50,435 bases of DNA from Candidatus Melainabacteria bacterium (lineage in GTDB: Bacteria > Cyanobacteriota > Vampirovibrionia > Obscuribacterales > Obscuribacteraceae), in contig DAIDIP010000004.1 in NCBI GenBank assembly GCA_027451745.1, positions 89,275 to 139,709 of the forward strand, in the 5' to 3' direction. Both the position numbers and the translations under genes were made by a program. Below, one piece after another: positions 9,101 to 16,999 of the stretch. How positions within the stretch are numbered: the first letter of the stretch is position 1; every line of letters starts with the position of its first letter. The notes beneath the pieces were generated by a model that was given only the letters and a program-made list of their open reading frames with translations, was not told the DNA's origin and did not search any database.

Positions 9101-9543
9101 AATGTTTCGTCTATAGACTCTTGCATTATTTGTGCTCTTTCTATTTCATCAAGCACTTCTATTTTTGGATCAATTCCTATTTCTACCGTGAATGTGCGCA
9201 AAATCGACTGGCACAAAGAATGAATAGTATCTATAAAAGCCGAATCCATATCAGCTAAGCATTGATGCCATCTAAATTGCTCTTGATGCCCATTTGCTTT
9301 TGCTTCTTCATACAGCTCTTTTAGACGTGCTTTGATGCGGGTGCGCATTTCTTTAGCCGCTTTGCGCGTATAAGTAACCGCTAATAAATTATGAACACCA
9401 AGCTCAGGCTGTTTTTGTAATATCTCTACAAAACGTCTGACTAAAACAAGCGTTTTGCCTGAACCTGCTCCAGCGGCAACAAGCATACTTTTATCTATGC
9501 TTTCAATTGCTTCCTTTTGTGTCTTAGTTAATTCAATTTTCAT
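6199..9543 (-). CDS. addA: AddA-type ATP-dependent helicase/nuclease subunit
   Basis: A UvrD/Rep-superfamily 1A helicase of 1114 residues with a C-terminal PD-(D/E)XK nuclease domain. Walker A is AAGAGSGKT at residues 23-31. The motif II segment is VDEFQDTN and the later GDDKQSIYKFQGAD and VKLMTIHAAKGLEF motifs are intact, as is YVAMTRAR. The C-terminal nuclease shows RPDLLLE and DYKTD. With AddB it processes double-strand breaks and loads RecA at Chi-like sites. It starts at ATG 9543, directly abutting the addB stop (9544), so the two are translationally linked in one operon (addB first). Confidence 0.93.
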   Translation of the reverse strand: MKIELTKTQKEAIESIDKSMLVAAGAGSGKTLVLVRRFVEILQKQPELGVHNLLAVTYTRKAAKEMRTRIKARLKELYEEAKANGHQEQFRWHQCLADMDSAFIDTIHSLCQSILRTFTVEIGIDPKIEVLDEIERAQIMQESIDETFRQIIASEGTGKNLLEHFSLDAIGEFLHIALKNHLQFAKLIAEMERLSLDKLKEHLASLLLQTQKQLLFDLVLDKEWQESISHLNRGPVGAGADKLEQMRQEAIASFTNLQEFFDSFSHEHDIYFQTNKIQSAWQILLSIQTIGPLRTNGGNSDEAKAMRAAIKILIEKSKDYSQANKKGIGLPVKIALDERNDNDQYWLLWKDLLSSTKLAQNIYAAKKLELGKLDFDDLIAKVSTILKEPDSPIRKHYNKVLRHILVDEFQDTNPIQAEIISLLAGPDTTLFLIGDDKQSIYKFQGADVSTFNAWQRKSDAVISFEHSFRSHENIVNFVNSIFSVLLPEQLAHVDYRAKYRALKTQRNTVQVSEIEKEKSQPNVEVIQLPSEENMPVEGKAVAKWITDKVKAGAKIADKSGKEKSISYGDFAILTSRNSDLQMFEAALSEMGIPYVTSGGRNFLERQEIYDLENMLRFLSNPSDSHALLAVLRSPMFGLCDDLIHNLSSVPNRTLWQAMLHADEISSLKKEDGYQAVAQTIIILKRLLNDVSLFSLSELVYKIIRETNYDLVVLTLPEGKQRYKNVWKFYVLAQDNLNAAEFAQRLELSRQLSVEQTNATIESQQAVKLMTIHAAKGLEFPAVALPALSVSINSNKSKLLFHQQFGIVLNTSRTEQEKEEGLPLPFLLGKALDDDMDVAEKKRLLYVAMTRARDYLGLFLPEGSDRKHSAASWLRPLLLDNGAQHASVTNYDIDSLLQEKNGSSKNKEDEAAQVALTDLSLLEPIHSHLGSQLLSEPAISISRRITPSRTHSEASPELVGKFFHKLMEYLPKERSSLTDSELNILIEQFEEEVVHPSTKQVLLEEGKKLLSLYAHSSLQKLLANAKTISHEWMYYMNRSTEQLYSNRPDLLLETADDTWYLVDYKTDRFSAENIDQQASSHRKQLQKYGEDFLQLTKTKCKLAIYFAQHGILYEF

Positions 9544-10335
9544 TCATGATGAAGGCAAATTTTCGCCAAACAAAATATACCAATTTTTCTGCGCCGCCTG
9601 TTTTAGAGAAGGCTCTTTTAAAAAACTATGAGTAGTAGCAAGCAATTGTTTTATTAGGTGATCTTTGTCTAGCTGTAGTTTGATTGCTCGCAAATCATCT
9701 AGATCTTTTGTTCTCTCACTAAAAAGTTTACCTAAAAAAATATCGTATACATCAGCTGTGTAGACCTCAAGTGCACCAAAACGTCCCAGGTAATGGAGGC
9801 GATCTTTCCATCCAGTTGGCAAATAATGTGATTGAAAATGAGTTAGCAAAAGATGATAACGCTTCTGCAGATCTTCTAATAATTTATTTTGTGAGCGAAT
9901 AGAAGCGGGCACTTCGTCTACAATGTCTAGATCTATTGTGGCACGTGATAAATAGCCAGTGAGAATTAAAGCAATAGAGCCACCAACCTCAAGAGTTACA
10001 GGTTCTTTTATATTGCTTCCTAAATCACGCAAAAATTCTTTTACTGTTTCTGGTTTGGTTTTATCCATCAAATGTTCCTGCAATAAGGGAAAGCCAGGTT
10101 CGCCCAAATCTTCATGCTGAATGGCTTCAATTTTTGCTCTAACAGAACTTGCGCTTAGCCACTCTTTAAGACGTTTCGGGCCCCAGTAGTGTTCTAGAGC
10201 TTTTGTGCTATCACGAATCAAAAGCCGCGTGCGAAAGTCTGGGCTGCCGTTATCTAATTCTTGCTCAATCGCTTGAGATAAAGCCCCTGGATCAACTTCC
10301 GGTTTTCCCCAAATTAATTCCCAGAGTTCTGACAT
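9544..10335 (-). other. Extra C-terminal domain of AddB: nucleotidyltransferase-like (DUF6036/AbiEii-like)
   Basis: Residues 1069-1331 of the addB frame. An opening segment with SPDFRTRLLIRDS and a DLGEPGFP motif precedes VGGSIALILTGYLSRATIDL, which has the G-G-S and D-x-D arrangement of MNT-fold nucleotidyltransferases of the DUF6036/AbiEii type. No stop separates it from AddB. An internal ATG at 10335 has AAAGGG seven bases upstream, so the domain could also be made as a free 263-residue protein. Similar stand-alone proteins are what I would expect in other genomes. The role in break repair or defence is unknown. Confidence 0.6.
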
Positions 10336-13300
10336 TGTACTGCCCTTTGAGTTTTGTTTAAATTCTATCACACTACCATTCCAGTTTTTCGTCGCCCTAT
10401 TGGAAAATTCTGAATTTGGAAATTCTTTGATACGACAAACCCGTTGATGAACGCAGGTAGTGCAAACTTTGTCATTGCTTGGCCGAATTGAAAAATCACC
10501 TTTTTCTATCTGGTCCACAAAAGCAAATATTTTTTCTTTCAAGATGCTCAGATCATTTTGTACATCACTTTCTTCTTGCCTTTTGCCAGACAACAATTTG
10601 CCTGTTCCTATGCTGACATACTGGTAATTACTTGTTTTTACTCCAGGAATAATTGATTTTTCTATAGCTAGAGCATAAAGCGGCAATTGCAAATTTCTGC
10701 CACTTTCAAAATCATCTCGACTAATATATGTTGAGCCAGATTTATAATCGACAACACGCACACGTCTCCCGGCGCTATCTGTTTTTATATCAATACGATC
10801 GATTTTGCCGCGTATTTTTATTTCTTTTCCATTTTGCTGCAAAACTAAAGGTGGATATTGCTCGTCTGGACCAAAAGCAGCTTCCACTAAAAATGGCTCG
10901 TATTGACCATCTTCAACTAAGAAACGCTCATACTCAATGGCAAAAAAGTTTTGCAAACGAAAAACCAGCTCATTTTTTTGTTGTGGCCAAAATTCGTCTG
11001 GTCTAAACCAGTTTTGTTCTTCTAACCAAGTCAAAGCCTCTTCTATTGCTTTATTGAAATGTACATCAAGCACGCTCTTTTCTGCTGTCATAGACAATTT
11101 ATTGCTTATAACAGTTTTGAAAAACAATTCTAAAGCTTTATGATAAAAAGTACCTCTGTCTTGTATTGATAAGCCAGCTAGCGGTTCTTCATGCGGTGTA
11201 ATTTTTAGCATACGATTAAGCCAGAAATTAAAAGGACATTTACCATAATCATTTAGATAGCTAGCATTCCAATAACTTGGCAAATTTATTTTTACTGTTG
11301 TAGCTGCCACATGATCTACTAAATAACCATTTACAGGCGTATCTTTTAGTTGCTTTGAACGTATACGAGCGAAACCAAGCTTCTCTTGCAATTGTTCCAT
11401 AAAACTTGCCAATGAAGGCTCTACAGACGCGCTTACTGTTGTGCCGTTATTTCCTTGCCAAAAATTATACAAAAGAACGTTGCGCATAGAGTTGAATACA
11501 ATTTCTGGCTCAGCAAACGACATTGCTTCATATTGTTTGTCGTCTGTCATTATATTTAAACCACTCAAGAAAAATGAAGGCAAGAATTCATTTTTGCTTG
11601 AGGCTATATCTACTAAAGGATAAGACAAAATAATTTTATTGCTTGCTCTATTTATTAGAGAAGCAAACAAAGCATATTCAAATCCTGACTCCATGCGTGG
11701 ATTGTAAATAGACACATTTATTTCTCGCCATTGTTCTATTTCTTGCGCGGTAAGAAAACCATTATTGATTTTAATTGCCGGGAACTCACCTTCTAATAAT
11801 CCAGCCAAATAAATCTGTTTGTACTGTTGATTGGGTACAAGCTCAGCACTTGTTACTAATACTTTGTTTGTGTTGTCACTGGCATTGGCAAAATTAGCTC
11901 TTTCTACCAGCTCTTTCAGTCTTTCATACAAGGAGATTGTTTTATTATCTTGTTTTAGTTTTTTCCAGATTTCTTCTTCTTGAATGAGAATAGCTAACTG
12001 ACGACGAAATTGTGCTAATGCTTCTTTTTGCTTCCATATTAGAAATGGCTCACGATCATCGCCTAAACTCGATAAATCCAATACCTGATCAATTAAATCT
12101 TCTACCACACTGACATAGGCTATTGCATCGCTGCTAGCGCTTAAGTCATTGACATTATTTGCAAAAGCGAAAAGCTTATCTATTCCCTTTAGTAACTGAG
12201 GCGTTTTTTGAAGTGCTTTTTGCCATTGAGATTGCCCAGCCACAATTTTTGCTTGCAATGAAATATCATTCAACGGCTCAACATTTTCAGCACTCAGACC
12301 AAGGGCTCCCAATTTAAAATATGGACTGCGCAAACAATCAATTATTTGTCTGCGTGAAAAATCTTCGCTGGCTAAAGATAATAAATTTAGGAGAAATCGT
12401 ATTATGGGTAATGTTATTAAGGCTATTGGTTCATCCACATAATAGGCAATTTCAGCATCCTGAAAAGCTGCTTCTATTGCTGATTTATATGGTGACAAAT
12501 TACGAGCCGTAATAACTATATCTTCTGGATGCAAATTGTCTTTTATAATTGCCGCTTTTACTTTAGCGGCAATTGTTGACATTTCTGCTAACCTGTCGGT
12601 GGCTACAAAAGTTTCTATTTTTCCTTTTTGATTATCTACAGTATTAATTACACTTTTGAATTCAAATATCTTGCCCAGCAGATTTTTTATTTGCTCATAA
12701 CTGCGCCTTTTCCAGGCGTATTCTTCAAACAAACTGTCTGTTGGCTCAGCATAATCAAAGGAAATCAATAATTTCTCTGTATGTTCTGCCAAAGCCTTAA
12801 GTAAGTCTATTTGCAAAGTATTTAAACGATCGAAACCATCTACAACGATAAAATCACTGAGCCAGATTGCCTCTTTATTCTTTTTTAGAGCCTCTATTAA
12901 CTTAAATACTAATCCGTGGTGATCTAAACATTTTAATTCTTCTACAGCTTTTTCATAAGCAGCATAGATTTGCGCCAATTCTTTTCTGTGATCAATGTCG
13001 CTATTTATTTTTTGTATGCTCTTGATTATGTCGGCCGCTGTATAACCTGATCTTTGCCATTCATCTATCAAAGATAAAATTGAACTTTGAGCGCCGCTAC
13101 TTTCAATAAAAGTATTTAGCTTCTTTAATTCGTTTTGGTTGAGCAAACTTTTGCATATAGCTGCTACTAAAGGTGCTTTGGCTGCTTCTGGTAATTGTTT
13201 TGAGAATATACCAGCTCGTAATAAACTAATCTGACAAAATTGATAAAAGGTGAGAATCTTCAGTCCCCAAATGCCAACTGACCCGGATTCATTCAGTCTG

Positions 13301-13539
13301 CTTTGTGAACCCATTGCTTCGATTTTTCGATCTAGAATTTTCTTAATGCGCTTCTCTAACATTCGTCTATAGCGTTGAGAAGGAACAATGATCACTGTCT
13401 CATCATGAGCATCCACTTTCCCAGAAGAAGCAAATTTGTCTAAACAATTCTGAATGGCATGTTCAAGCAATAGCCAGCTTTTGCCGCTACGGTAAGGACC
13501 AATTAAAATTTCATGCGTGTTATTCACTGCTGGCTTCAT
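9544..13539 (-). CDS. addB: AddB-type nuclease subunit with a fused C-terminal nucleotidyltransferase-like domain
   Basis: 1331 residues. The Walker A-like GPYRSGKS is at residues 14-21, followed by a degenerate helicase core. A PD-(D/E)XK nuclease lies near residues 870-960 (GKIDRIDI, then DYKSG). One Cys in the GKCPFNFW segment (about residue 768) and C-x2-C-x5-C (about 1024-1033) match the four-Cys iron-sulfur cluster of AddB. The typical AddB ends shortly after that cluster; here about 290 more residues follow, described as a separate entry. It pairs with AddA for end resection. recA lies about 5 kb away. Confidence 0.9.
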   Translation of the reverse strand: MKPAVNNTHEILIGPYRSGKSWLLLEHAIQNCLDKFASSGKVDAHDETVIIVPSQRYRRMLEKRIKKILDRKIEAMGSQSRLNESGSVGIWGLKILTFYQFCQISLLRAGIFSKQLPEAAKAPLVAAICKSLLNQNELKKLNTFIESSGAQSSILSLIDEWQRSGYTAADIIKSIQKINSDIDHRKELAQIYAAYEKAVEELKCLDHHGLVFKLIEALKKNKEAIWLSDFIVVDGFDRLNTLQIDLLKALAEHTEKLLISFDYAEPTDSLFEEYAWKRRSYEQIKNLLGKIFEFKSVINTVDNQKGKIETFVATDRLAEMSTIAAKVKAAIIKDNLHPEDIVITARNLSPYKSAIEAAFQDAEIAYYVDEPIALITLPIIRFLLNLLSLASEDFSRRQIIDCLRSPYFKLGALGLSAENVEPLNDISLQAKIVAGQSQWQKALQKTPQLLKGIDKLFAFANNVNDLSASSDAIAYVSVVEDLIDQVLDLSSLGDDREPFLIWKQKEALAQFRRQLAILIQEEEIWKKLKQDNKTISLYERLKELVERANFANASDNTNKVLVTSAELVPNQQYKQIYLAGLLEGEFPAIKINNGFLTAQEIEQWREINVSIYNPRMESGFEYALFASLINRASNKIILSYPLVDIASSKNEFLPSFFLSGLNIMTDDKQYEAMSFAEPEIVFNSMRNVLLYNFWQGNNGTTVSASVEPSLASFMEQLQEKLGFARIRSKQLKDTPVNGYLVDHVAATTVKINLPSYWNASYLNDYGKCPFNFWLNRMLKITPHEEPLAGLSIQDRGTFYHKALELFFKTVISNKLSMTAEKSVLDVHFNKAIEEALTWLEEQNWFRPDEFWPQQKNELVFRLQNFFAIEYERFLVEDGQYEPFLVEAAFGPDEQYPPLVLQQNGKEIKIRGKIDRIDIKTDSAGRRVRVVDYKSGSTYISRDDFESGRNLQLPLYALAIEKSIIPGVKTSNYQYVSIGTGKLLSGKRQEESDVQNDLSILKEKIFAFVDQIEKGDFSIRPSNDKVCTTCVHQRVCRIKEFPNSEFSNRATKNWNGSVIEFKQNSKGSTMSELWELIWGKPEVDPGALSQAIEQELDNGSPDFRTRLLIRDSTKALEHYWGPKRLKEWLSASSVRAKIEAIQHEDLGEPGFPLLQEHLMDKTKPETVKEFLRDLGSNIKEPVTLEVGGSIALILTGYLSRATIDLDIVDEVPASIRSQNKLLEDLQKRYHLLLTHFQSHYLPTGWKDRLHYLGRFGALEVYTADVYDIFLGKLFSERTKDLDDLRAIKLQLDKDHLIKQLLATTHSFLKEPSLKQAAQKNWYILFGENLPSS

Positions 13540-13587
13540 TTTCTCGATTTTGTAGTTTTCAGCGATATAGCAAAATCCTGAAATATT

Positions 13588-13650
13588 TGTGCTCGTCGAG
13601 ACTCGAACTCAATACCTTCGGCTTCGGAGACCAATCCAGCACTTTAACTG
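13588..13650 (-). pseudogene. Decayed tRNA-Arg-like sequence (3' half)
   Basis: On the minus strand the anticodon arm with loop CTCCGAA, a variable region, a paired T-arm (TTGAG/CTCGA around TTCGAGT) and a 3' acceptor strand CGAGCAC can be read, but the D-arm is degraded and no matching 5' acceptor strand is present. It shares the 19 bp ACCTTCGGCTTCGGAGACC (13614-13632) with the intact tRNA-Arg at 16881-16899, in the same orientation. It may be a relic or an att-site remnant of the element between the two. Confidence 0.6.
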
Positions 13651-13785
13651 AATTTACTAGACCTTAATAGAACTTGCATGGTGCTTGAATTTGGTTGTTT
13701 TGTTAACTCCGTTAATATCAGTAAATTAGCATTTAATCTGTACCAAATATGCACCAGATTTTTTGCCTGTTTTAAAGCGGCTTGC

Positions 13786-13941
13786 CTAAGCATGTTTTTG
13801 TTTCAATGAACGCTGCCATGTCTTGCACAATTGCCGCAAAGTCATTTCTTCTGCCAATAGCTCATTTGCTCTCGCTTTAATTTTTCTACGTCTTTCTGGC
13901 GAAAGTTTTTTCAAAAAATCATCGTGCTTTATCATTGTCAT
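13786..13941 (-). pseudogene. Truncated XRE-type antitoxin (N-terminal arm only)
   Basis: A 51-residue frame starting at ATG 13941, overlapping the TAA of the preceding antitoxin (TAATG). It contains LSPERRRKIKARANELLAEE and then MTLRQL, the conserved helical arm found before the helix-turn-helix in many XRE antitoxins paired with RelE/HigB toxins. The frame stops where the DNA-binding domain should begin, so it cannot bind DNA in the usual way. It might still bind a toxin through the arm. Confidence 0.6.
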
Positions 13942-14234
13942 TATCTGGCGTGCCTGGTAACTAACTTGATTTGCAATTTGCAGCCCAATGCTGCCGCATA
14001 TTTTTGCAAAGTCCTGACAGAGGGAGAATGATTGCTATCTGGTGATTCAATGCGGCAAATAGCTGGTGCTTTAGTGCCCATCTTTTTTGCTACATCGGCT
14101 TGAGAAAATCCTGCTTTTATACGAACCCTGAGTAGTTCTTCGATAATTGCGTATTCGTCCTCAAGTTTGTCGTACTCAGCCCTAATGACCGAGTTGGAAA
14201 GTAATTTCTTTTCCATTTGTTCATGACTAAGCAT
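13941..14234 (-). CDS. XRE-family antitoxin (HigA-like)
   Basis: 97-98 residues. A helical N-terminal half is followed by a helix-turn-helix (GFSQADVAKKMGTKAPAI, about residues 47-64) and a short C-terminal strand. ATG 14234 is chosen over the longer frame because AAGGAGG lies just upstream, inside the toxin gene. The gene overlaps the toxin stop (TAG 14227-14229) by eight bases, giving the toxin-first order typical of higBA. The protein is expected to neutralise the upstream toxin and repress the operon. Confidence 0.85.
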   Translation of the reverse strand: MLSHEQMEKKLLSNSVIRAEYDKLEDEYAIIEELLRVRIKAGFSQADVAKKMGTKAPAICRIESPDSNHSPSVRTLQKYAAALGCKLQIKLVTRHAR

Positions 14235-15018
14235 TTTGAACCTCCTTGAGTCTACGATAAGCAATTTCTAGTTCTTTACTGGGTGTCTTATCGGTTTTCT
14301 TGGTGAAATGATGAAGGATTATTATTTGTCTGTTTACCTTGGTGCAGTAAAAAACTCTGCCTATACCTTCTGCCGCCTTGAGTCTTAATTCAAAAAGTCC
14401 CTGTCCCATGGCGCGTGTTCGTGGCATACCTAAATCAGAACCATACTGGCGCATTAGTTTTGTGAGCCTCAAGTAATGGGCTAATAAACCTGGGCTCCAA
14501 GACATAATGTCTTTTGCACCCGTTCGTTGAAATAGATGATTTGCCATTCCACTACTACAAATTAACATATTTGTTAATTTGGTGCAAGTAGTGATACTGT
14601 ATTTGCTTCCATAGCGGCTGTACGGATTGTTTATGCTTATGGCACTGTATTTACTGCCGTACTTGCCATATGGATTACTGACACTCTGCGCGTCGTATTG
14701 ATTCGCATTGTAGCGTCCCAGGTAAGTGCCATTAGCTGCTCTTACTACAGGTGACCTGGCACTTGCATAACGATTCCTCACGCCTTGGTAGCTGTAAGCA
14801 CTTCCATAAGTCCCGTATGGATTATTTATGCTGGTAGGAGAGAATCGACTACCATATCTTCCATATGGATTAGCCACACTGTTTGGGTCAAAGCGATTAT
14901 TATTGAGATTGCCGAGATATTGTCCATTAGCACTATAAAGTTGGGGCGAACCATACTGTGCTAGAGCCGGCAGTGACAAATTCATGCAGCACAGGGCAAT
15001 GTATACCTTGTAATTCAT
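14227..15018 (-). CDS. Secreted YGS-repeat protein fused to a RelE/HigB-type toxin
   Basis: 263 residues in one frame. Residues 1-20 form a signal peptide (cleavage near LAQ/YGS). Residues about 22-145 hold repeats of the type SINNPYGRYGSKYS together with YLGxxNxNxxD units, as in small secreted or surface proteins. From about residue 160 the sequence is a RelE/HigB (phage Gp49-like) toxin: YGSDLGMP, then LFELRLKAAEGIGRVFY, then ILHHFTKKTDKTP, then a C-terminal EIAYRRLKEVQ. The usual first strand of the toxin is missing or replaced at the junction. Either the fusion is real, or the toxin starts internally at one of three Met codons near residues 149-170, none with a strong ribosome binding site. 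Confidence 0.7.
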   Translation of the reverse strand: MNYKVYIALCCMNLSLPALAQYGSPQLYSANGQYLGNLNNNRFDPNSVANPYGRYGSRFSPTSINNPYGTYGSAYSYQGVRNRYASARSPVVRAANGTYLGRYNANQYDAQSVSNPYGKYGSKYSAISINNPYSRYGSKYSITTCTKLTNMLICSSGMANHLFQRTGAKDIMSWSPGLLAHYLRLTKLMRQYGSDLGMPRTRAMGQGLFELRLKAAEGIGRVFYCTKVNRQIIILHHFTKKTDKTPSKELEIAYRRLKEVQNA

Positions 15019-15200
15019 AATTTTTTCTCCGTTGCAATTCGGTCGACGGCTTGAAAAACCACGCTTTGCTTGACAATTGCACTCACTGCAGAACGTATAA
15101 AAAGTAAACCACAGAAATAAGTACCCAGCCTATAGTTTGGCTATATTTTATAGGAAATACCGTTTGCCTGTTATCCGGTCTAGGCTGGAAAGTCTACTTC

Positions 15201-15422
15201 ATGGATACAGGAAAAAAAGCAATAAGAAAATTTGGAAAGCGATTACAGTACTTGCGTAAAAATATGCGCTGGTCGCAGCAGGAATTGTCCGCTAGACTTG
15301 ACGTTGAGCAGTCTTATGTCAGCGATGTAGAAAGAGGAATTTTTGGGCCATCCTTCGCACGCTTGGCAAAAATAGCCGAAGTATTTGACCTAACTATTTC
15401 CGATTTGTGCGACGGCGTCTAA
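15201..15422 (+). CDS. Small XRE-family transcriptional regulator
   Basis: 73 residues, essentially one helix-turn-helix domain: RLQYLRKNMRWSQQELSARL, then EQSYVSDVERG, then LAKIAEVFDLTISDL. It resembles stand-alone regulators of restriction-modification or mobile-element genes (C-protein-like), and cyanobacterial short XRE proteins. It is divergent from the toxin fusion gene over about 180 bp, so it may control that promoter. No partner gene follows it on the plus strand. Confidence 0.85.
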   Translation: MDTGKKAIRKFGKRLQYLRKNMRWSQQELSARLDVEQSYVSDVERGIFGPSFARLAKIAEVFDLTISDLCDGV

Positions 15423-15889
15423 ATTTTGCTAAAACTGCCAATGAATACTCTGCCCATTGGATTTGTCAACCGATGTATCATAACTTGCTCAATTTTGAAA
15501 ATTAAATAGCCCCTATGCGTCTTTTTTTCGACGATTTGACCGGCCAAACCGCCAAAAAACTGGGTTTTGCTTTGTTTAACCTTATATATGTAATTTGGGT
15601 GGTACCGTACAATCGGTGTTTCGGGTCTTTTTTATCGCATTTGCTGCGCAGCTGACCTGCTGCCAAGTGACGCAGTTTTCGCCTACCACAACGCCTTGAC
15701 AAGAGACATCCATTGGCAATGCTCGCGGTATAGATACTAGCGCCACCACATATGGTACTTACGGGCTAAGAACGAACTAAAATTGCATATGGTTACAGAC
15801 ACAGCCGACCGGAGGACGGACCATGACGCCGGGGGCTCTCCCTCTGGGGGGGGGGTGGTTGTAGAGCAGGAAGTCGGCTGACTCATTAC
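15423..15889. other. Non-coding stretch with a G10 run inside an inverted repeat
   Basis: No convincing gene in about 470 bp. The right part is GC-rich. CAGCCGAC (15802-15809) and GTCGGCTG (15873-15880) form an 8-bp stem enclosing a GGAGGA box, an ATG at 15823 and a run of ten G (15846-15855). The tiny frame from that ATG ends after 13 codons. It may be a remnant of a GC-rich insertion or a structured transcript. Confidence 0.4.
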
Positions 15890-16384
15890 TTATGATTTAA
15901 GAGTCTCCAAATAATATTCATAGGCTTCTTCAATTGCCTGCCCTAGTGTTGGTATATCTTCATGTGGTAATTCATACGGCGAACCGCGCAGCTCCTTACC
16001 AGCCATAAATCTATGGCAATGATGCGTGCTTTTGTGTCCACGTCTAGGTTTTGTATCAAAATTGTCGTATCTAAAAATTTCTGATTTCTTTTTGCCGTCG
16101 TAATACAGATTATAGGTGTACTCATCTATTCGCACCAGTTGTCGACCTCTTTTATCTCTGGAGAGGCGCATTAACTGGGACACGTAGAGGCACAGCCCAC
16201 TTTGATTATCTATAAAAATCTTTCCTTTTAAAGTAACCATTGGCTGGTCGGATAAATCCCAGTCGAGGGTGTCCGACGCTACCATGGCTTTCTTATAGTA
16301 AGATTCCATGTACGAGTCATGAATTTTGATGTACTCGGCAAAAGCAATCGGCTGGTGCTTCGACTTACCCCGCCGTCCGAACAT
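15890..16384 (-). CDS. TumE-like toxin (DUF6516 family)
   Basis: 164 residues from ATG 16384. The core has a series of beta strands (DNQSGLCLYV, RQLVRIDEYTYNLYY), then IFRYDN followed about 16 residues later by HHCHRF, and a C-terminal DIPTLGQAIEEAYEYYL helix. This order (F-R-y-D-N, His-rich turn, P-T-L-x-x-A) is that of the TumE toxin family. The longer frame from 16456 would overlap the upstream gene by 92 bp; from 16384 the overlap is 20 bp. The mechanism of the family is not something I can state with certainty. Confidence 0.7.
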   Translation of the reverse strand: MFGRRGKSKHQPIAFAEYIKIHDSYMESYYKKAMVASDTLDWDLSDQPMVTLKGKIFIDNQSGLCLYVSQLMRLSRDKRGRQLVRIDEYTYNLYYDGKKKSEIFRYDNFDTKPRRGHKSTHHCHRFMAGKELRGSPYELPHEDIPTLGQAIEEAYEYYLETLKS

Positions 16385-16652
16385 TTTCTTGGTGTGCTCG
16401 TAATAACATATATTTATGCTGCCAGGTAGAAAATGGCTCATCTTGGAGCAAATCACCTGAGCACAGAAGCTTAAGCATTTTCGCAGTAGACATAGAGTGT
16501 CGTTTTTCTAACTTAGCAATTTCGGCTCGTAATTCTTTGACTCTTTTACGAGGGTCAACAGGCTTAACAGCATTATAAGCATCGAGAATTACTTTTACTT
16601 TTTGCGCAGTGCTGAGATGGCGAATGTCTGACGATTTAATTATCGTTTTCAT
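16365..16652 (-). CDS. TumA-like antitoxin
   Basis: 95 residues, helical and charged. The C-terminal part reads KRHSMSTAKMLKLLCSGDLL followed by DEPFSTWQHKYMLL, matching the pattern of short antitoxins that precede TumE-type toxins (kYGM-S-x-x-F/L, then G-x-L-x-D-x-x-F-x-x-W-x-x-x-Y). The first half has a basic region and a coiled-coil-like segment. It lies directly upstream of, and overlaps, the toxin gene, so the pair is translationally coupled. No helix-turn-helix is visible. Confidence 0.65.
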   Translation of the reverse strand: MKTIIKSSDIRHLSTAQKVKVILDAYNAVKPVDPRKRVKELRAEIAKLEKRHSMSTAKMLKLLCSGDLLQDEPFSTWQHKYMLLRAHQENVRTAG

Positions 16653-16854
16653 TGATGTCTACCTGATGATTTCTACGTTTAGCTTGAAAATAGTCTACCC
16701 CAACAATATGCCACTTGAAAATATCAATCAAGCAACTTTAACCTTCGCGTCATCGTCAAAAAGGTTACGTATAGGTTACGTGTCTACTGACAATGACTTT
16801 GACAATAAAACATCATGAAACGTGAAAGCATTGTACAGCAAGACTTTTGGAGAC

Positions 16855-16931
<77 letters not shown>

Positions 16932-16999
16932 ATTGAATTATATGGCTTTGGCTACGATTTTCCTTAGCGTAGCTTCGGCTAGACATAGCTAAGTAGTTT

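Noticed and set aside
13588-13650. A functional second tRNA-Arg
   Set aside because: The D-arm is broken and no 5' acceptor strand matches the 3' strand.
15502-15702. A 66-codon basic minus-strand frame in the TA island
   Set aside because: It has no ribosome binding site and no domain, and its composition is that of a reversed non-coding region.
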